This document shows, piece after piece, positions 23,958-33,022 of a DNA stretch of 47,470 nt. Every line of letters begins with the position of its first letter. Position 1 is the stretch's first letter. Position numbers and translations under genes: made by a program. Source of the DNA: Bacillota bacterium (GTDB lineage: Bacteria; Bacillota; Clostridia; Lachnospirales; Anaerotignaceae); the NCBI GenBank assembly GCA_017534115.1, contig JAFWDD010000051.1, positions 1 to 47,470 of the forward strand, read 5' to 3'. The notes beneath the pieces were generated by a model, which was not told the DNA's origin, did not search any database, and was given only the letters and a program-made list of their open reading frames with translations.

Positions 23958-23993
23958 AGGGCCGGAAATTCAAAGTTTTCGGTCCTGTTTTTG
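23958..23993 (+). terminator. Terminator after nrdG
   Basis: AGGGCCGGAAA and TTTTCGGTCCT pair over 11 positions (with G-U pairs) around a 7-base loop, followed by GTTTTTG. Confidence 0.75.
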
Positions 23994-24076
23994 CGCTGAA
24001 TTCCGCCATTTTTTGCGGATTGAAAAAAACTCTTAAAAATTTCTTAAAAATAAAGATTAAAAATAGGAAAAAACTC

Positions 24077-24104
24077 TTGACAACAGGCGTTTTATCGCTA
24101 TAAT
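24077..24104 (+). promoter_or_regulatory. Promoter of the marR-ABC operon
   Basis: Perfect TTGACA (24077-24082) and perfect TATAAT (24099-24104) with a 16-base spacer. Such a strong promoter ahead of a MarR gene implies repression. Confidence 0.75.
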
Positions 24105-24106
24105 TA

Positions 24107-24141
24107 AAGTGTTAATTAAACGCTTAACTATTTAACGCTTA
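24107..24141 (+). promoter_or_regulatory. Candidate MarR operator at the transcription start
   Basis: AAGTGTTAATTAAACGCTT (24107-24125) is an imperfect palindrome centred on TTAATTAA right behind the -10; the half-site TTAACGCTTA recurs at 24132-24141. Position and symmetry fit autorepression by the MarR protein encoded next. Confidence 0.5.
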
Positions 24142-24168
24142 TTTATTTTTTTGAAAGGAGAGGATTTT

Positions 24169-24687
24169 TTGACAGATATCCAGAAAAGTATTGTTCGTGA
24201 AATCGATACTCTTACTCTTTTGAAAAAAATTTCAGTCGCGAAAATGTGTAATGACGTAGGCCTTTATTACGGCCAGCCGCCCATTATCGAATATATACTC
24301 TACCACGACGGGTGCACCCAGAAGAACATTGCCGAGTTTTTCAATGTAACTCCCGCCTCCATAGCTCTTTCCACAAAGAGACTGCAGAAGGCCGGATACA
24401 TAGAGAAAAAGACGGACGAGCACAATCTCCGGTGCAACAGCCTTCACGTTACTGAACACGGAAAAGAGGTTTCCAAAAAGTGGCGCGAGGAGCTGGATTT
24501 ATACACCCAGAGCATTTTTTCAGGGTTTACACAGGATGAACTGGAAACTTTCTGCTCCTTCCTCAGAAGGATGAACGAAAACACTTCAGGCGGAAAGAAA
24601 ATAAACTCCGACAAGGAATTTTTCGACCTTCTGAACGAAGCGAAAATGACAAAAAATAACAACAACGCGGAGGTGGAAAATGGATAA
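24169..24687 (+). CDS. MarR-family transcriptional regulator
   Basis: A 172-residue winged-helix repressor. The DNA-binding part is visible as GCTQKNIAEFFNVTPASIALSTKRLQKAGYI, followed by the wing (KKTDEHNLRCNSLHVTEHG). Start: TTG at 24169 with GGAGAGG five bases upstream; an in-frame TTG at 24151 would put the ribosome site inside the gene. The 3' end overlaps the first ABC gene by 8 bases. Likely represses the exporter operon and is relieved by a ligand, as is usual for MarR-ABC-ABC operons. Confidence 0.92.
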   Translation: MTDIQKSIVREIDTLTLLKKISVAKMCNDVGLYYGQPPIIEYILYHDGCTQKNIAEFFNVTPASIALSTKRLQKAGYIEKKTDEHNLRCNSLHVTEHGKEVSKKWREELDLYTQSIFSGFTQDELETFCSFLRRMNENTSGGKKINSDKEFFDLLNEAKMTKNNNNAEVENG

Positions 24688-26404
24688 ACGTCTTCTAGCC
24701 TTTTTAGAGAAACAATACAGAAAATACGCCATTCTCTCCCCTATTACTGTAATCGGAGAGGTTATAATAGAGGTTTACCTGCCATTCCTCATGGCAAAAA
24801 TCGTGGACGTAGGCATTCCCAACATGGATATGGCCTACATACGGCGAATGGGAATACTCATGATCGTTCTTGCGGTCATCGCCCTTCTCCTTGGCGTGCT
24901 CAGCGGAGTTTTCGCCGCTATTGCCAGCACAGGACTTTCAAAGGGCATAAGAAAAGCCCTTTTCAGCAAGATCCAGGACTTTTCCTTTGCCAATATCGAT
25001 AAGTTCAGCACAGCGTCCCTAATTACAAGAACAACAACGGACGTAAACAACATTCAGCTTTCATTTATGATGATAATCCGAATCCTCATGAGAGCTCCCG
25101 TTATGCTTATATGCTCAGCCGTAATGGCTTACAGGATAAATCCTTCTCTTTCAAGGGTCTTCCTTATTATAATACCCCTGCTGGCCATTGCCATGGGTCT
25201 TATCGGATACGCTACATTCAGAAAATTCAAGGAAATGCTGACTCACTATGATTCAATGAATAAGTCCGTTCAGGAAAACCTTATCGGAATCAGAGTTGTA
25301 AAATCTTTCGTAAGAAAAGCGTATGAAAACAACAAATTCCTTCTGGCGCTCACAAACGTAAGAACGACCCAGATGCAGGCCGAAGGCCGGTCCTTCTTCA
25401 TATTCCCTGTGCTTATGTTCTTTACTTACGCCAGCGTAATCTCCATCGCCTGGTTCGGCGGAAGGCAGATTATGGTGGGAACCATGCACGCCGGTCAGTT
25501 CTTCAGCTTCATAAGCTATTCCAGCCAGATACTTATGTCCATGATGATGATCGCCATGATTTTCGTAAGCATTATTCTTTCAAGGGCATCCGCTGTCAGG
25601 GTCATGGAAGTCCTTGATGAGGAAATTGATATTAAAGACAATCCCGACTCAACCGTTCAGCTTGAGGACGGCTCAATCGAGTTTAAAGATGTGGATTTCA
25701 GCTATGCCAAGTCCATGGACTCATTGGTTCTGACAAATATAAATCTTTCAATCAAATCCGGCGAGACTGTCGGAATAATCGGCGGAACAGGCTCCGCCAA
25801 GTCCACGCTGGTGCAGCTTATTCCACGGCTTTATGACACCACAAGCGGAACAATACTCGTGGGCGGACACGATGTAAAAGATTACGCACTGAGGACCCTC
25901 AGAGACGGCGTTTCCATGGTTCTTCAGAACAACGTGCTCTTTTCCGGCTCCATTGAGGAAAACCTGAAATGGGGCAATCCCGATGCTACTCACGAGGAAG
26001 TTGTAGCTGCGTGCAAATCCGCCTGCGCCGACGATTTCATAAACTCGTTCCCTGAAGGGTATAATACCGACTTAGGTCAGGGCGGCGTTAATGTTTCCGG
26101 CGGACAGAAGCAGAGGCTCTGTATCGCGAGAGCCCTTATTAAAAACCCGAAGATACTTATTCTGGACGATTCCACCAGCGCAGTAGATACGGCGACGGAT
26201 AAGAAAATAAGAGAAGCCTTCAGCAAATATCACGCGGAAACAACAAAGATAATAATCGCGCAGAGGGTCTCCTCCGTTATCGAAGCGGACAAAATCATCG
26301 TTATGGATGACGGAAAGATCAACGCCATTGGAACTCACGACGAGCTTCTGGCGGATAATAAAATCTATCAGGAAGTTTATTATTCACAAAGGGGGGTGGC
26401 TTAA
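24680..26404 (+). CDS. Heterodimeric ABC exporter, subunit with degenerate ATP site
   Basis: A 574-residue half-transporter: six-helix membrane domain (about 1-310) then the nucleotide-binding domain. Walker A is GGTGSAKST, the signature VSGGQKQ is canonical, but Walker B ends ILDDSTSAVD, with Asp instead of the catalytic Glu, and the switch His is Gln (IAQRVSS). Such residues mark the non-catalytic site of heterodimeric exporters (BmrC/BmrD, TM287/288 type). It overlaps marR by 8 bases and is followed after 3 bases by its partner. Substrate unknown; drugs or lipids are likely. Confidence 0.93.
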   Translation: MDKRLLAFLEKQYRKYAILSPITVIGEVIIEVYLPFLMAKIVDVGIPNMDMAYIRRMGILMIVLAVIALLLGVLSGVFAAIASTGLSKGIRKALFSKIQDFSFANIDKFSTASLITRTTTDVNNIQLSFMMIIRILMRAPVMLICSAVMAYRINPSLSRVFLIIIPLLAIAMGLIGYATFRKFKEMLTHYDSMNKSVQENLIGIRVVKSFVRKAYENNKFLLALTNVRTTQMQAEGRSFFIFPVLMFFTYASVISIAWFGGRQIMVGTMHAGQFFSFISYSSQILMSMMMIAMIFVSIILSRASAVRVMEVLDEEIDIKDNPDSTVQLEDGSIEFKDVDFSYAKSMDSLVLTNINLSIKSGETVGIIGGTGSAKSTLVQLIPRLYDTTSGTILVGGHDVKDYALRTLRDGVSMVLQNNVLFSGSIEENLKWGNPDATHEEVVAACKSACADDFINSFPEGYNTDLGQGGVNVSGGQKQRLCIARALIKNPKILILDDSTSAVDTATDKKIREAFSKYHAETTKIIIAQRVSSVIEADKIIVMDDGKINAIGTHDELLADNKIYQEVYYSQRGVA

Positions 26405-26407
26405 ACT

Positions 26408-28303
26408 ATGCCCGGTCCCGGTCAAGCTCCAGGTAAAATGTCAAAACCCCGGAATACAAAGAAAACATTTAAAAGACTCTTGTCCTATTTGGGAGATTAC
26501 AAGCCCCAGCTTGTATTGGTGTTCATAGGTATTCTGGGTTCAACGGCCTCAAGTGTGGCAGGCACCTACCTTCTCAGGCCATTGCTTAACAATTATATTG
26601 TGCCTTTAATCGGAAAACAGAATCCTGACCTTACAGGGTTCATACACATGATAGGGATCATGATTACGGTTTATGTTATGGGTATTCTGTGTTCGCTTAT
26701 GTATACGCAGATAATGGTACGCGTATCCTCCAACATACTGAAGACCATAAGAACACAGCTTTTCACCCATATGCAGGATCTGCCCATCAGGTATTACGAC
26801 ACTCATACTCACGGTGAGCTTATGAGCAGATACACGACCGATACGGATACTTTGAGAGAAATGCTTTCCATGGGTCTGCCTCAGCTCATAGCGGCTGCTG
26901 TATCCATGATAAGCGTGCTGGTAATGATGTTCATCATAAGCGTGCCTCTTGCTCTCATAGTAATAGGAATTCTTGTCGTTATGATTCTCTGTATCAGGAC
27001 TATCGGCGGACGAAGCGGAAAACTTTTCGTCGAACAGCAGAGAAATTTAGGCAAGCTCAACGGATATGTTGAGGAAATGACAGAGGGATTGAAGGTCGTT
27101 AAGATCTTCTCCCGCGAACAGATATTAAAAGACGATTTCGAAGGAATAAACGAGGATTTAAGACAGACAGCCAAAAAAGCCAACACTCTTGCCAACATCC
27201 TCATGCCCATTATGGGAAACCTGTCCTACATCACATACTCCATTGTGGCTATGGTAGGCGCGCTCCTTGTAATAGGCGGTACTCTGGATATAGGAGCTAT
27301 CGGCTCTTTCCTCCAGTACACAAGGACATTCTCAATGCCCGTTTCCCAGATCTCACAGCTTTTCAACTCAATACTCAACGCTCTTGCAGGCGCGGAGAGA
27401 ATATTCAATCTTATTGATGAAGAGCCGGAAGTGGACGAAGGCAGAGTTACCATGGTATTCGCGAGAGAAGCGGAAGACGGTACTCTTACGGAGATTCCCG
27501 ATTTCGAAGGCGTCTGGGCATGGAAAGTGCCTCTTGATGACGAAGGCAAGGAATTCAAGCTGGTTAAGATCAGAGGCGATGTACGCTTTGAGGACGTAAC
27601 CTTCGGATATAAAGAAAACAAGACTGTGCTTCATCACGTAAGTCTTTATGCGAAGCCCGGTCAGAAAATCGCGTTTGTTGGCTCCACAGGCGCCGGCAAG
27701 ACCACCATTACGAACCTTATCAACAGGTTCTATGATACGAATTCCGGGTCCATCACATATGACGGGATACCCATTAAGGATATTAAGAAGGCTGACCTCA
27801 GGAAGTCGCTGGCTATGGTGCTTCAGGATACGCACCTGTTCACAGGCACTATAATGGAAAACATTCGTTACGGAAGGCTTTCCGCTACTGATGAAGAGGT
27901 GATGACGGCCGCTAAGCTGGCTAATGCCGATTCATTCATACATCTTCTGCCCGATGGGTATCAGACGGTTATTTCCGGTGACGGAGCGAACCTCTCCCAG
28001 GGACAGAGACAGCTTCTTGCCATTGCCAGAGCGGCTGTGGCTAATCCGCCCGTACTTATACTTGACGAGGCTACAAGCTCAGTTGATACAAGGACTGAGT
28101 CACTCATTGAGAAGGGTATGAACAAGCTCATGCAGGGCAGGACGGTATTTGTTATTGCACACAGGCTGTCTACTGTTAAGAATGCCAACGCCATACTCGT
28201 TGTTGAGGACGGTCAGATTATCGAAAGAGGGGATCATGACGATCTTCTGAAGCAGCGGGGCAGATATTACCAGCTTTATACAGGTATGTTCGAGCTGACT
28301 TAA
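26408..28303 (+). CDS. Heterodimeric ABC exporter, catalytic subunit
   Basis: A 631-residue half-transporter with a Pro/Gly-rich cytosolic N-terminus, six membrane helices (about 35-330) and a complete ATPase site: Walker A GSTGAGKTT, Walker B ILDEATSSVD with catalytic Glu, and IAHRLST with the switch His. Its signature is LSQGQ rather than LSGGQ. About 45 extra residues between membrane and ATPase domains (around residues 345-395, charged) are typical of this subfamily. It ends the operon, before a strong terminator. Confidence 0.94.
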   Translation: MPGPGQAPGKMSKPRNTKKTFKRLLSYLGDYKPQLVLVFIGILGSTASSVAGTYLLRPLLNNYIVPLIGKQNPDLTGFIHMIGIMITVYVMGILCSLMYTQIMVRVSSNILKTIRTQLFTHMQDLPIRYYDTHTHGELMSRYTTDTDTLREMLSMGLPQLIAAAVSMISVLVMMFIISVPLALIVIGILVVMILCIRTIGGRSGKLFVEQQRNLGKLNGYVEEMTEGLKVVKIFSREQILKDDFEGINEDLRQTAKKANTLANILMPIMGNLSYITYSIVAMVGALLVIGGTLDIGAIGSFLQYTRTFSMPVSQISQLFNSILNALAGAERIFNLIDEEPEVDEGRVTMVFAREAEDGTLTEIPDFEGVWAWKVPLDDEGKEFKLVKIRGDVRFEDVTFGYKENKTVLHHVSLYAKPGQKIAFVGSTGAGKTTITNLINRFYDTNSGSITYDGIPIKDIKKADLRKSLAMVLQDTHLFTGTIMENIRYGRLSATDEEVMTAAKLANADSFIHLLPDGYQTVISGDGANLSQGQRQLLAIARAAVANPPVLILDEATSSVDTRTESLIEKGMNKLMQGRTVFVIAHRLSTVKNANAILVVEDGQIIERGDHDDLLKQRGRYYQLYTGMFELT

Positions 28304-28337
28304 TTAATGTAAATAAAAATCATCTTCCTTTCATTTT

Positions 28338-28373
28338 ACCGCTGAGAGATAAAATTCTTTCAGCGGTTTTTTT
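28338..28373 (+). terminator. Terminator of the marR-ABC operon
   Basis: ACCGCTGAGAG and CTTTCAGCGGT form an 11-position stem with one G-U pair, followed by seven T. Confidence 0.85.
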
Positions 28374-28802
28374 GTGCCTCCGGCGGCTCTCCGAGGGCTC
28401 AGAGGCTCTGCCTTAAGAATCCGCAAGGGACTTCGCCCCTTGACCCCATGTAGTAAGTAAGGGAATGTTATCGGATATACGTTAGCTTCTCACTTTCGGA
28501 ATCTCACGAGGCTTCTGAATTGTGCCGTAAGCACTTTATTGAATCCGCTTGTCGGATTCCCACCTTAGCTGCGCTTGCGCAATTTCGCTCGCCGAAGGCG
28601 AATTTAGCTCCGAAGGAATTTAGCTCGGCTGAAAGCCGAATTTAGCTTCACCTTTACGGTGCTGGTGCGAAGCACTTTAATTGAATCCGGCTTCAGACGG
28701 ATTCTCACCGAAATTAGTCCCCACCGGGGACGGCTTCATTAGGGCTGAAATCCCGACTTCATTCCTTCATTTGCGAAGCAAACTTCATTGCGCCGCAGGC
28801 GC
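28374..28802 (+). repeat. Composite hairpin repeat, copy F (longest of the two-tail type)
   Basis: Head GCCTCCGGCGG-CTCTCCGAGGG, AAGGGACTTCGCCCCTT, GTGCCGTAAGCAC, AATCCGCTTGTCGGATT, then a tandem array at 28565-28650 with the 9-base linker AATTTAGCT/AATTTCGCT between four different hairpins, then a second GTGCGAAGCAC, AGTCCCCACCGGGGACGGCT and the CTTCATT-linked tail ending GCGCCGCAGGCGC. Lies between convergent genes. Confidence 0.85.
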
Positions 28803-28810
28803 ATAAACAC

Positions 28811-28857
28811 AAAACCGCCGTAACCATCTATTCCATGATGATTACGGCGATTTTTAC
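28811..28857. terminator. Bidirectional terminator behind copy F
   Basis: CGCCGTAA and TTACGGCG form an 8-bp stem with an inner CATC/GATG stem; TTTTT follows on the plus strand and CGGTTTTGT on the minus strand. It would end the lipoprotein transcript. Confidence 0.75.
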
Positions 28858-28881
28858 CAACACATTTTGTCCTGTAAAGAA

Positions 28882-29865
28882 CTATTCCTTATTCAATTCA
28901 TATTTCTCATGCGCAATCTCCACATACTCCACCTCTTCCGGGTTCAGCACTGTGAAAAAAGCCTTAAGCACCTTAAAGGCTCCCGTACTATCCGACAGGT
29001 CATGCAATTTCACGCCTGTTCTGCTGTAAGCGTCTATATAATACCCGTTTTTATGTCCCAGACGCACGGTTTTCGCGAAATTGGGGTCGGCCTGCGCCCA
29101 CAAAAACCGTTCCTCGTCGGTTTCGGGCTGCTTTTCAGGGTAAAACCAGCTCGCATAATCGGACTTATTCGCCGAAACATACACATAAAGAGGAGTAAGG
29201 GCTATTTTGCCGTCGAGAATGTTTTCGTTGTCAATATCCATTTCCACCGATTTTCCGACCTTTTCCAGTGTCCATGAAACCGTCAGAGGTTCATCGGGCT
29301 TCCAGATAATTTCATCCAACTCATAGTCCTGCCTGATTTCACCGTTTTCGTCATAGGCTTCCGGCGGGAATTCTTCTTTACTTTGGGAAATCTCCGACAG
29401 TTGTAAATTCAGAGTCATTTCTTCTTCCAATTCAGGTGTATCGAAAGCATAGGTGCCCAAATATGTCAGGGAATTTTTCTCCTCATCGTATCTTAATTCC
29501 GAAGACCCCGAACGATGCAGAGACACCCTGTCCTCCACTGAAAATTCAAACTTTGCGTTTATGGTGTAACCATCCGTCACCTTTCCGATTTCTTCGTCAA
29601 GGTCAGCTTCCGCCAGGATACATATCATGTTCTCATATGCCACAGTCTGAAGCACCCGAAGAGTTGCTCCGTCCTTTTCTTCTTCCGCATATACGTCCTG
29701 AACGCTGTCCTCCAGCAGGTATTTATTGTCTTCTGTAACGGAAAATTTTTCCGCAATTTCGCTCTCCATGTTCACCGAGCTCACGGGCGTCTTGTTCTGG
29801 CCGCAGGCCGAAAGAAAAAGAATCCCGCAAACTGCCGCTATACCAAATTTACGCATATTTCTCAT
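28882..29865 (-). CDS. Predicted lipoprotein, DUF4179-like extracellular region
   Basis: A short N-terminal signal with lipobox LSAC followed by GQN shows export and lipid anchoring at the Cys near residue 20. The mature region of about 305 residues is acidic and beta-rich; its pattern resembles the extracellular domain of clostridial anti-sigma-like proteins (DUF4179), but there is no cytosolic anti-sigma domain. The start is set at 29865 because AAAGGA lies 8 bases upstream and the promoter at 29914-29942 starts transcription after the first in-frame ATG at 29910; 29874 is an alternative. Function unknown. Confidence 0.75.
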   Translation of the reverse strand: MRNMRKFGIAAVCGILFLSACGQNKTPVSSVNMESEIAEKFSVTEDNKYLLEDSVQDVYAEEEKDGATLRVLQTVAYENMICILAEADLDEEIGKVTDGYTINAKFEFSVEDRVSLHRSGSSELRYDEEKNSLTYLGTYAFDTPELEEEMTLNLQLSEISQSKEEFPPEAYDENGEIRQDYELDEIIWKPDEPLTVSWTLEKVGKSVEMDIDNENILDGKIALTPLYVYVSANKSDYASWFYPEKQPETDEERFLWAQADPNFAKTVRLGHKNGYYIDAYSRTGVKLHDLSDSTGAFKVLKAFFTVLNPEEVEYVEIAHEKYELNKE

Positions 29866-29913
29866 GGGTTTCATCCTTTCTCTGTTCGCATCGGACAAAA
29901 TACTTACCATTTA

Positions 29914-29942
29914 ATTATATCATAGGGGCTTGCCTTCTTCAA
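29914..29942 (-). promoter_or_regulatory. Promoter of the lipoprotein gene
   Basis: TTGAAG (29937-29942), 17 bases, TATAAT (29914-29919) with TG one base before it (extended -10). Confidence 0.7.
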
Positions 29943-29959
29943 CCTTTAGCCGGGACCTG

Positions 29960-30595
29960 CTATTTCACCCTTCTTGCCACCCGTTCTTCGCCGATCATTT
30001 TCACGATATCCTGACCGGAGGAGAGCTCGGACATTTTCTTCATAAATCCGCTTTCGAATTCCGGCTCCATAAGGACTTTGGCCGTCACCTTATCCGTGTA
30101 CTCGATGCCCTTTATCATGAAGCCTTCCGTCTGGATGTAATATTCTATCTTGCCGAAAAGGCTGTAATCCGCGGTGATTTCGTATTCATGCATAAGGACC
30201 ATTTCGGAGATACCGGCCGCCTCTATGCCCAGAGACGCCGCTTTGCCGTATGCGCGGACCAGACCGCCTGTGCCCAGCAAAATTCCGCCGAAATATCTTG
30301 TGACAACTATGGCCGTGTTCCTGATGTCTCCGCCTTTCAGCACGTTAAGCACGGGCATTCCTGCTGTGCCCTGCGGCTCGCCGTCATCGGAGAACCTTTG
30401 GATCTCGCCCTTTTCGCCCACCTGATAGGCAAACACGTTATGGGTAGCGTCCCAGTGTTTTTTCTTTATTTCGTCTATAAACGCGCGCGCCTCTTCTTCC
30501 GTGGAGACCTTGCGCACGTATGCGATGAATCGGGATTTCTTCTCCACGAACTCGGCCTGAGCGTTTTGTGTAATTGTCCTGTATTTATCAAGCAT
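29960..30595 (-). CDS. YigZ/IMPACT-family protein
   Basis: A 211-residue protein with the UPF0029 N-terminal domain (SRFIAYVRKVSTEEEA, FSDDGEPQGTAGMPVL, TRYFGGILLGTGGLVRAYG) and a smaller C-terminal ferredoxin-like domain. Relatives bind ribosomes or nucleic acid and are related to the eukaryotic translation regulator IMPACT; the bacterial role is not settled. The start at 30595 follows GGAGAGG; the frame's first codon, a GTG at 30604, touches that site. Stands alone between copy G and the lipoprotein promoter. Confidence 0.92.
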   Translation of the reverse strand: MLDKYRTITQNAQAEFVEKKSRFIAYVRKVSTEEEARAFIDEIKKKHWDATHNVFAYQVGEKGEIQRFSDDGEPQGTAGMPVLNVLKGGDIRNTAIVVTRYFGGILLGTGGLVRAYGKAASLGIEAAGISEMVLMHEYEITADYSLFGKIEYYIQTEGFMIKGIEYTDKVTAKVLMEPEFESGFMKKMSELSSGQDIVKMIGEERVARRVK

Positions 30596-30618
30596 TCTTT
30601 TCACCTCTCCTCGGGGCT

Positions 30619-31008
30619 GTGCCTCCGGCGGCTCTCCGAGGGCTCAGGGCTCTGCCCTGAGAACCCGCTTAAGGCTCTGCCTTAAGAATCCGCAAGCTCG
30701 GGGCTCCCGAAATGCTGGAGCGGAACAACGTGAAGCGGAAGCATTTTGGGATAAGACTTCGCCCCTTGACCCTGTGTAATATGTTAGGGATAGTTATCAG
30801 CTGTATTTAATCTTTTCATTTTCAGTAATTTATCCAATATAAATCCGTCTTTTAGTGCGAAGCACTTTTATTGAATCCGCTTGTCGGATTCTCTCCTTAG
30901 CTGCGCTTGCGCAATTTCGCTCGCCGAAGGCGAATTTAGCTCCGAAGGAATTTCGCTCGGCTATAAGCCGAATTTAGCTTCCCTGCGCCGCAGGCGCACT
31001 TTAGCTTT
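30619..31008 (+). repeat. Composite hairpin repeat, copy G (yigZ-trmD gap)
   Basis: Head GCCTCCGGCGG-CTCTCCGAGGG, TCAGGGCTCTGCCCTGA and TTAAGGCTCTGCCTTAA hairpins, an inserted 45-bp module (30706-30750), GTGCGAAGCAC, AATCCGCTTGTCGGATT, then the AATTTAGCT/AATTTCGCT-linked array (30897-31008) ending seven bases before the trmD stop. Flanking genes both run on the minus strand. Confidence 0.85.
30706..30750 (-). repeat. 45-bp palindrome-ended module inside copy G, inverted
   Basis: Read on the minus strand it begins CCCAAAATGCT and carries the same core as the module at 18661-18707. It interrupts the head region and replaces the first arm of the AAGGG...CCCTT hairpin. Confidence 0.7.
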
Positions 31009-31014
31009 CTTTGC

Positions 31015-31752
31015 CTATTTCTCCTCACGGGAAACATACTCCTCGTAAATCCTTCTCTCCTCATCCGAAAGCTTTTCCCTGTCTATCAGATCCGGTCTCT
31101 TCTTCAAAGTCCGCAAAAAGGACTGTCTTCTGCGCCATTTATCTATATTGGCGTGGTGTCCGGAAAGAAGGACCTCCGGCACAATCCTGCCCAGAAACTC
31201 CGGCGGTCTTGTGTACTGCGGGTACTCCAGAAGGCCGTCTCCGGAAAAGCTTTCGTCCGACGAGGACTCATCGTTGCCCAGAACTCCGGGAATCAGTCTG
31301 CTGACGGCATCCACCACTATCATGGCGCCCAGCTCTCCGCCGGAAAGCACGAAATCGCCCACGGAAATCTCGTCCGTCACAATTTCTTCGATGACCCTTT
31401 CGTCAATACCTTCGTAATGTCCGCAGAGTATGACTATCTCCTTCTCTTTGGACAGCTCTTCCGCTATTTTCTGGCTGAAAACTCTGCCCTGGGGCGTCAT
31501 GTAGACCACTCTCGTGCCTTCGGGAACTCCAAGGCTTTTGTACGCTCTGTATACGGGCCCTGGCTGCATGACCATTCCGTTTCCGCCACCATAAGGATAG
31601 TCGTCCACATGGTTGTGCTTATCCTCGGAAAAATCCCGTATATCCACTGTATTCAGTTCAATAGTCCCGTTTTTTCTGGCTCTGCCGATTATGCTTTCGC
31701 TAAGAGCGTCGTCCACCATTTTCGTAAACAGGGTCAAAACATGAAACTTCAA
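31015..31752 (-). CDS. trmD: tRNA (guanine-N1)-methyltransferase
   Basis: Methylates G37 of tRNAs, preventing frameshifts. The 245 residues carry the SPOUT knot motifs [13 protein letters not shown] near residue 55, [11 protein letters not shown] near 112 and [11 protein letters not shown] near 130. The ATG directly abuts the rimM stop. In most Firmicutes rplS follows; here copy G follows instead. Confidence 0.96.
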   Translation of the reverse strand: MKFHVLTLFTKMVDDALSESIIGRARKNGTIELNTVDIRDFSEDKHNHVDDYPYGGGNGMVMQPGPVYRAYKSLGVPEGTRVVYMTPQGRVFSQKIAEELSKEKEIVILCGHYEGIDERVIEEIVTDEISVGDFVLSGGELGAMIVVDAVSRLIPGVLGNDESSSDESFSGDGLLEYPQYTRPPEFLGRIVPEVLLSGHHANIDKWRRRQSFLRTLKKRPDLIDREKLSDEERRIYEEYVSREEK

Positions 31753-32262
31753 TTATCTCAGTCCTTTCAGCAGCCGAACAGTCATTTTCCGTCCCGCAAC
31801 ATCCACATTGAGGATACAGTCCTTTATGGCGGGAATGAGCAGATCCGGCTCGCCTTCCTTGGAAATCACATAAACGTCATTGGCGCCTGTGGGGAAAACA
31901 TCCTTAATAATGCCCAGAAGCTCTCCTTCCTCTGTAAAAACCTCCATGTCATAAAGGTCGCGCACATAGTATTCGTTTTCCTCAAGAGGCACAGCGTCTG
32001 ACTCCTCAATAAGTATCCTGCCTGTTTTGTAAGCTTCCGCATCCGTCATGGAATCGATTCCGGAAAGCTTAAGAAGCACAAACTGCTTATGATACCCTAC
32101 ATTTTCCACATTATGGACCTCGGTCTTTCCCCGAAGCTCCACAAACACTTTTTTCAGTTTCTTAAACCTTTCGGGATAGTCCGTTGTGGGGAATACCTTC
32201 AAAACGCCCTTGATCCCGTGGGTATTGGATATAACGCCTATTTCAAAAAATCTGTTTTCCAT
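31753..32262 (-). CDS. rimM: 16S rRNA processing factor RimM
   Basis: Helps mature the 30S head by binding ribosomal protein S19. The 169 residues have the N-terminal RimM barrel (EIGVISNTHGIKGVLKV, PTTDYPERF) and a C-terminal PRC barrel (YYVRDLYDMEVFTEEGELLG). It is separated from khpA by 260 bases, an unusually long gap for this operon, holding a CAG-GCAGT/ACTG-CTG hairpin just before the ribosome site but nothing recognised otherwise. Confidence 0.95.
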   Translation of the reverse strand: MENRFFEIGVISNTHGIKGVLKVFPTTDYPERFKKLKKVFVELRGKTEVHNVENVGYHKQFVLLKLSGIDSMTDAEAYKTGRILIEESDAVPLEENEYYVRDLYDMEVFTEEGELLGIIKDVFPTGANDVYVISKEGEPDLLIPAIKDCILNVDVAGRKMTVRLLKGLR

Positions 32263-32522
32263 AATTCACCTCGTACAGCAGTAAAAAACTGCCTGTTCCC
32301 GCAAGAATTTCGATCTGCGAGCTGTAATATCACTCTGTTTTCATAAGCAAAACTCTTGTATTCTCGCCAAAAATATCCTTCCGCTCAAGCCGAAAATCTT
32401 TCGCCAAAACACAAGAGGCACTTCATAAAGAAGCCCTTAAGGGGTAAACGGCTTAAGGAAGCACAGATTGGATTATGCAAAGCTTCCAGCGCCTTTTTTC
32501 TTTATGGAGTACCTCTTTTCGA

Positions 32523-32753
32523 TTACTGCACGATATCAACAACAATCTTTTTATTCTCGTGGACGGATGCCGCTTTAACAACTGTTCTTATAGCCTTGGC
32601 GATTCTGCCCTGTTTGCCGATAACCTTTCCCATGTCCTCAGGAGCAACCTTGAGTTTCAAAACTATTGAACGTTCGTCTTCAACTTCAGTAACACTGATT
32701 TCGTCGGGCTTTTCCACCAGGTTTCTGGCAATAACTTCCAATAATTCTTTCAT
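32523..32753 (-). CDS. khpA: KH-domain RNA-binding protein KhpA
   Basis: A 76-residue single KH domain with the GxxG loop in VIGKQGRIAKAIRTVV. KhpA binds RNA, often as a dimer with KhpB, and affects cell division and wall synthesis in other Firmicutes. It lies 23 bases after rpsP, its normal place. Confidence 0.94.
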   Translation of the reverse strand: MKELLEVIARNLVEKPDEISVTEVEDERSIVLKLKVAPEDMGKVIGKQGRIAKAIRTVVKAASVHENKKIVVDIVQ

Positions 32754-32776
32754 AAAAAATCCTCCTTCAGAGAAGA

Positions 32777-33022
32777 TTATTCAATAACTCCTGCTTTTTT
32801 AAGCAAAGCCTTAACAGTGTCGGAAGGCTGAGCGCCTGTTGAGAGCCATTTTTTAGCTGCGTCTGCGTCTACTTTAAGAACAACGGGCTCTTTTGTGGGG
32901 TCGTAATATCCGATCTCCTCGATTGTTTTTCCGTTTCTTGCTGTTCTTGAGTCAGCTACCACTATTCTGTAAAAGGGTGCTTTTTTAGCTCCTAATCTTT
33001 TAAGTCTGATTCTTGTCGCCAT
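32777..33022 (-). CDS. rpsP: Ribosomal protein bS16
   Basis: An 81-residue protein of the 30S subunit with the expected start ([20 protein letters not shown]) and the [19 protein letters not shown] stretch. First gene of rpsP-khpA-rimM-trmD. ACGGAGG precedes the ATG. The 208 bases before it, behind ffh, contain A/T-rich sequence and a weak TTGGAT with TAAAAA but no clear promoter. Confidence 0.97.
   Translation of the reverse strand: MATRIRLKRLGAKKAPFYRIVVADSRTARNGKTIEEIGYYDPTKEPVVLKVDADAAKKWLSTGAQPSDTVKALLKKAGVIE

Noticed and set aside
31153-32001. 282-codon plus-strand ORF opposite trmD and rimM
   Set aside because: Antisense shadow of two well-conserved genes.
32263-32522. Riboswitch or small gene in the khpA-rimM gap
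   Set aside because: Only small hairpins were visible; no known RNA motif, no ORF with a ribosome site.
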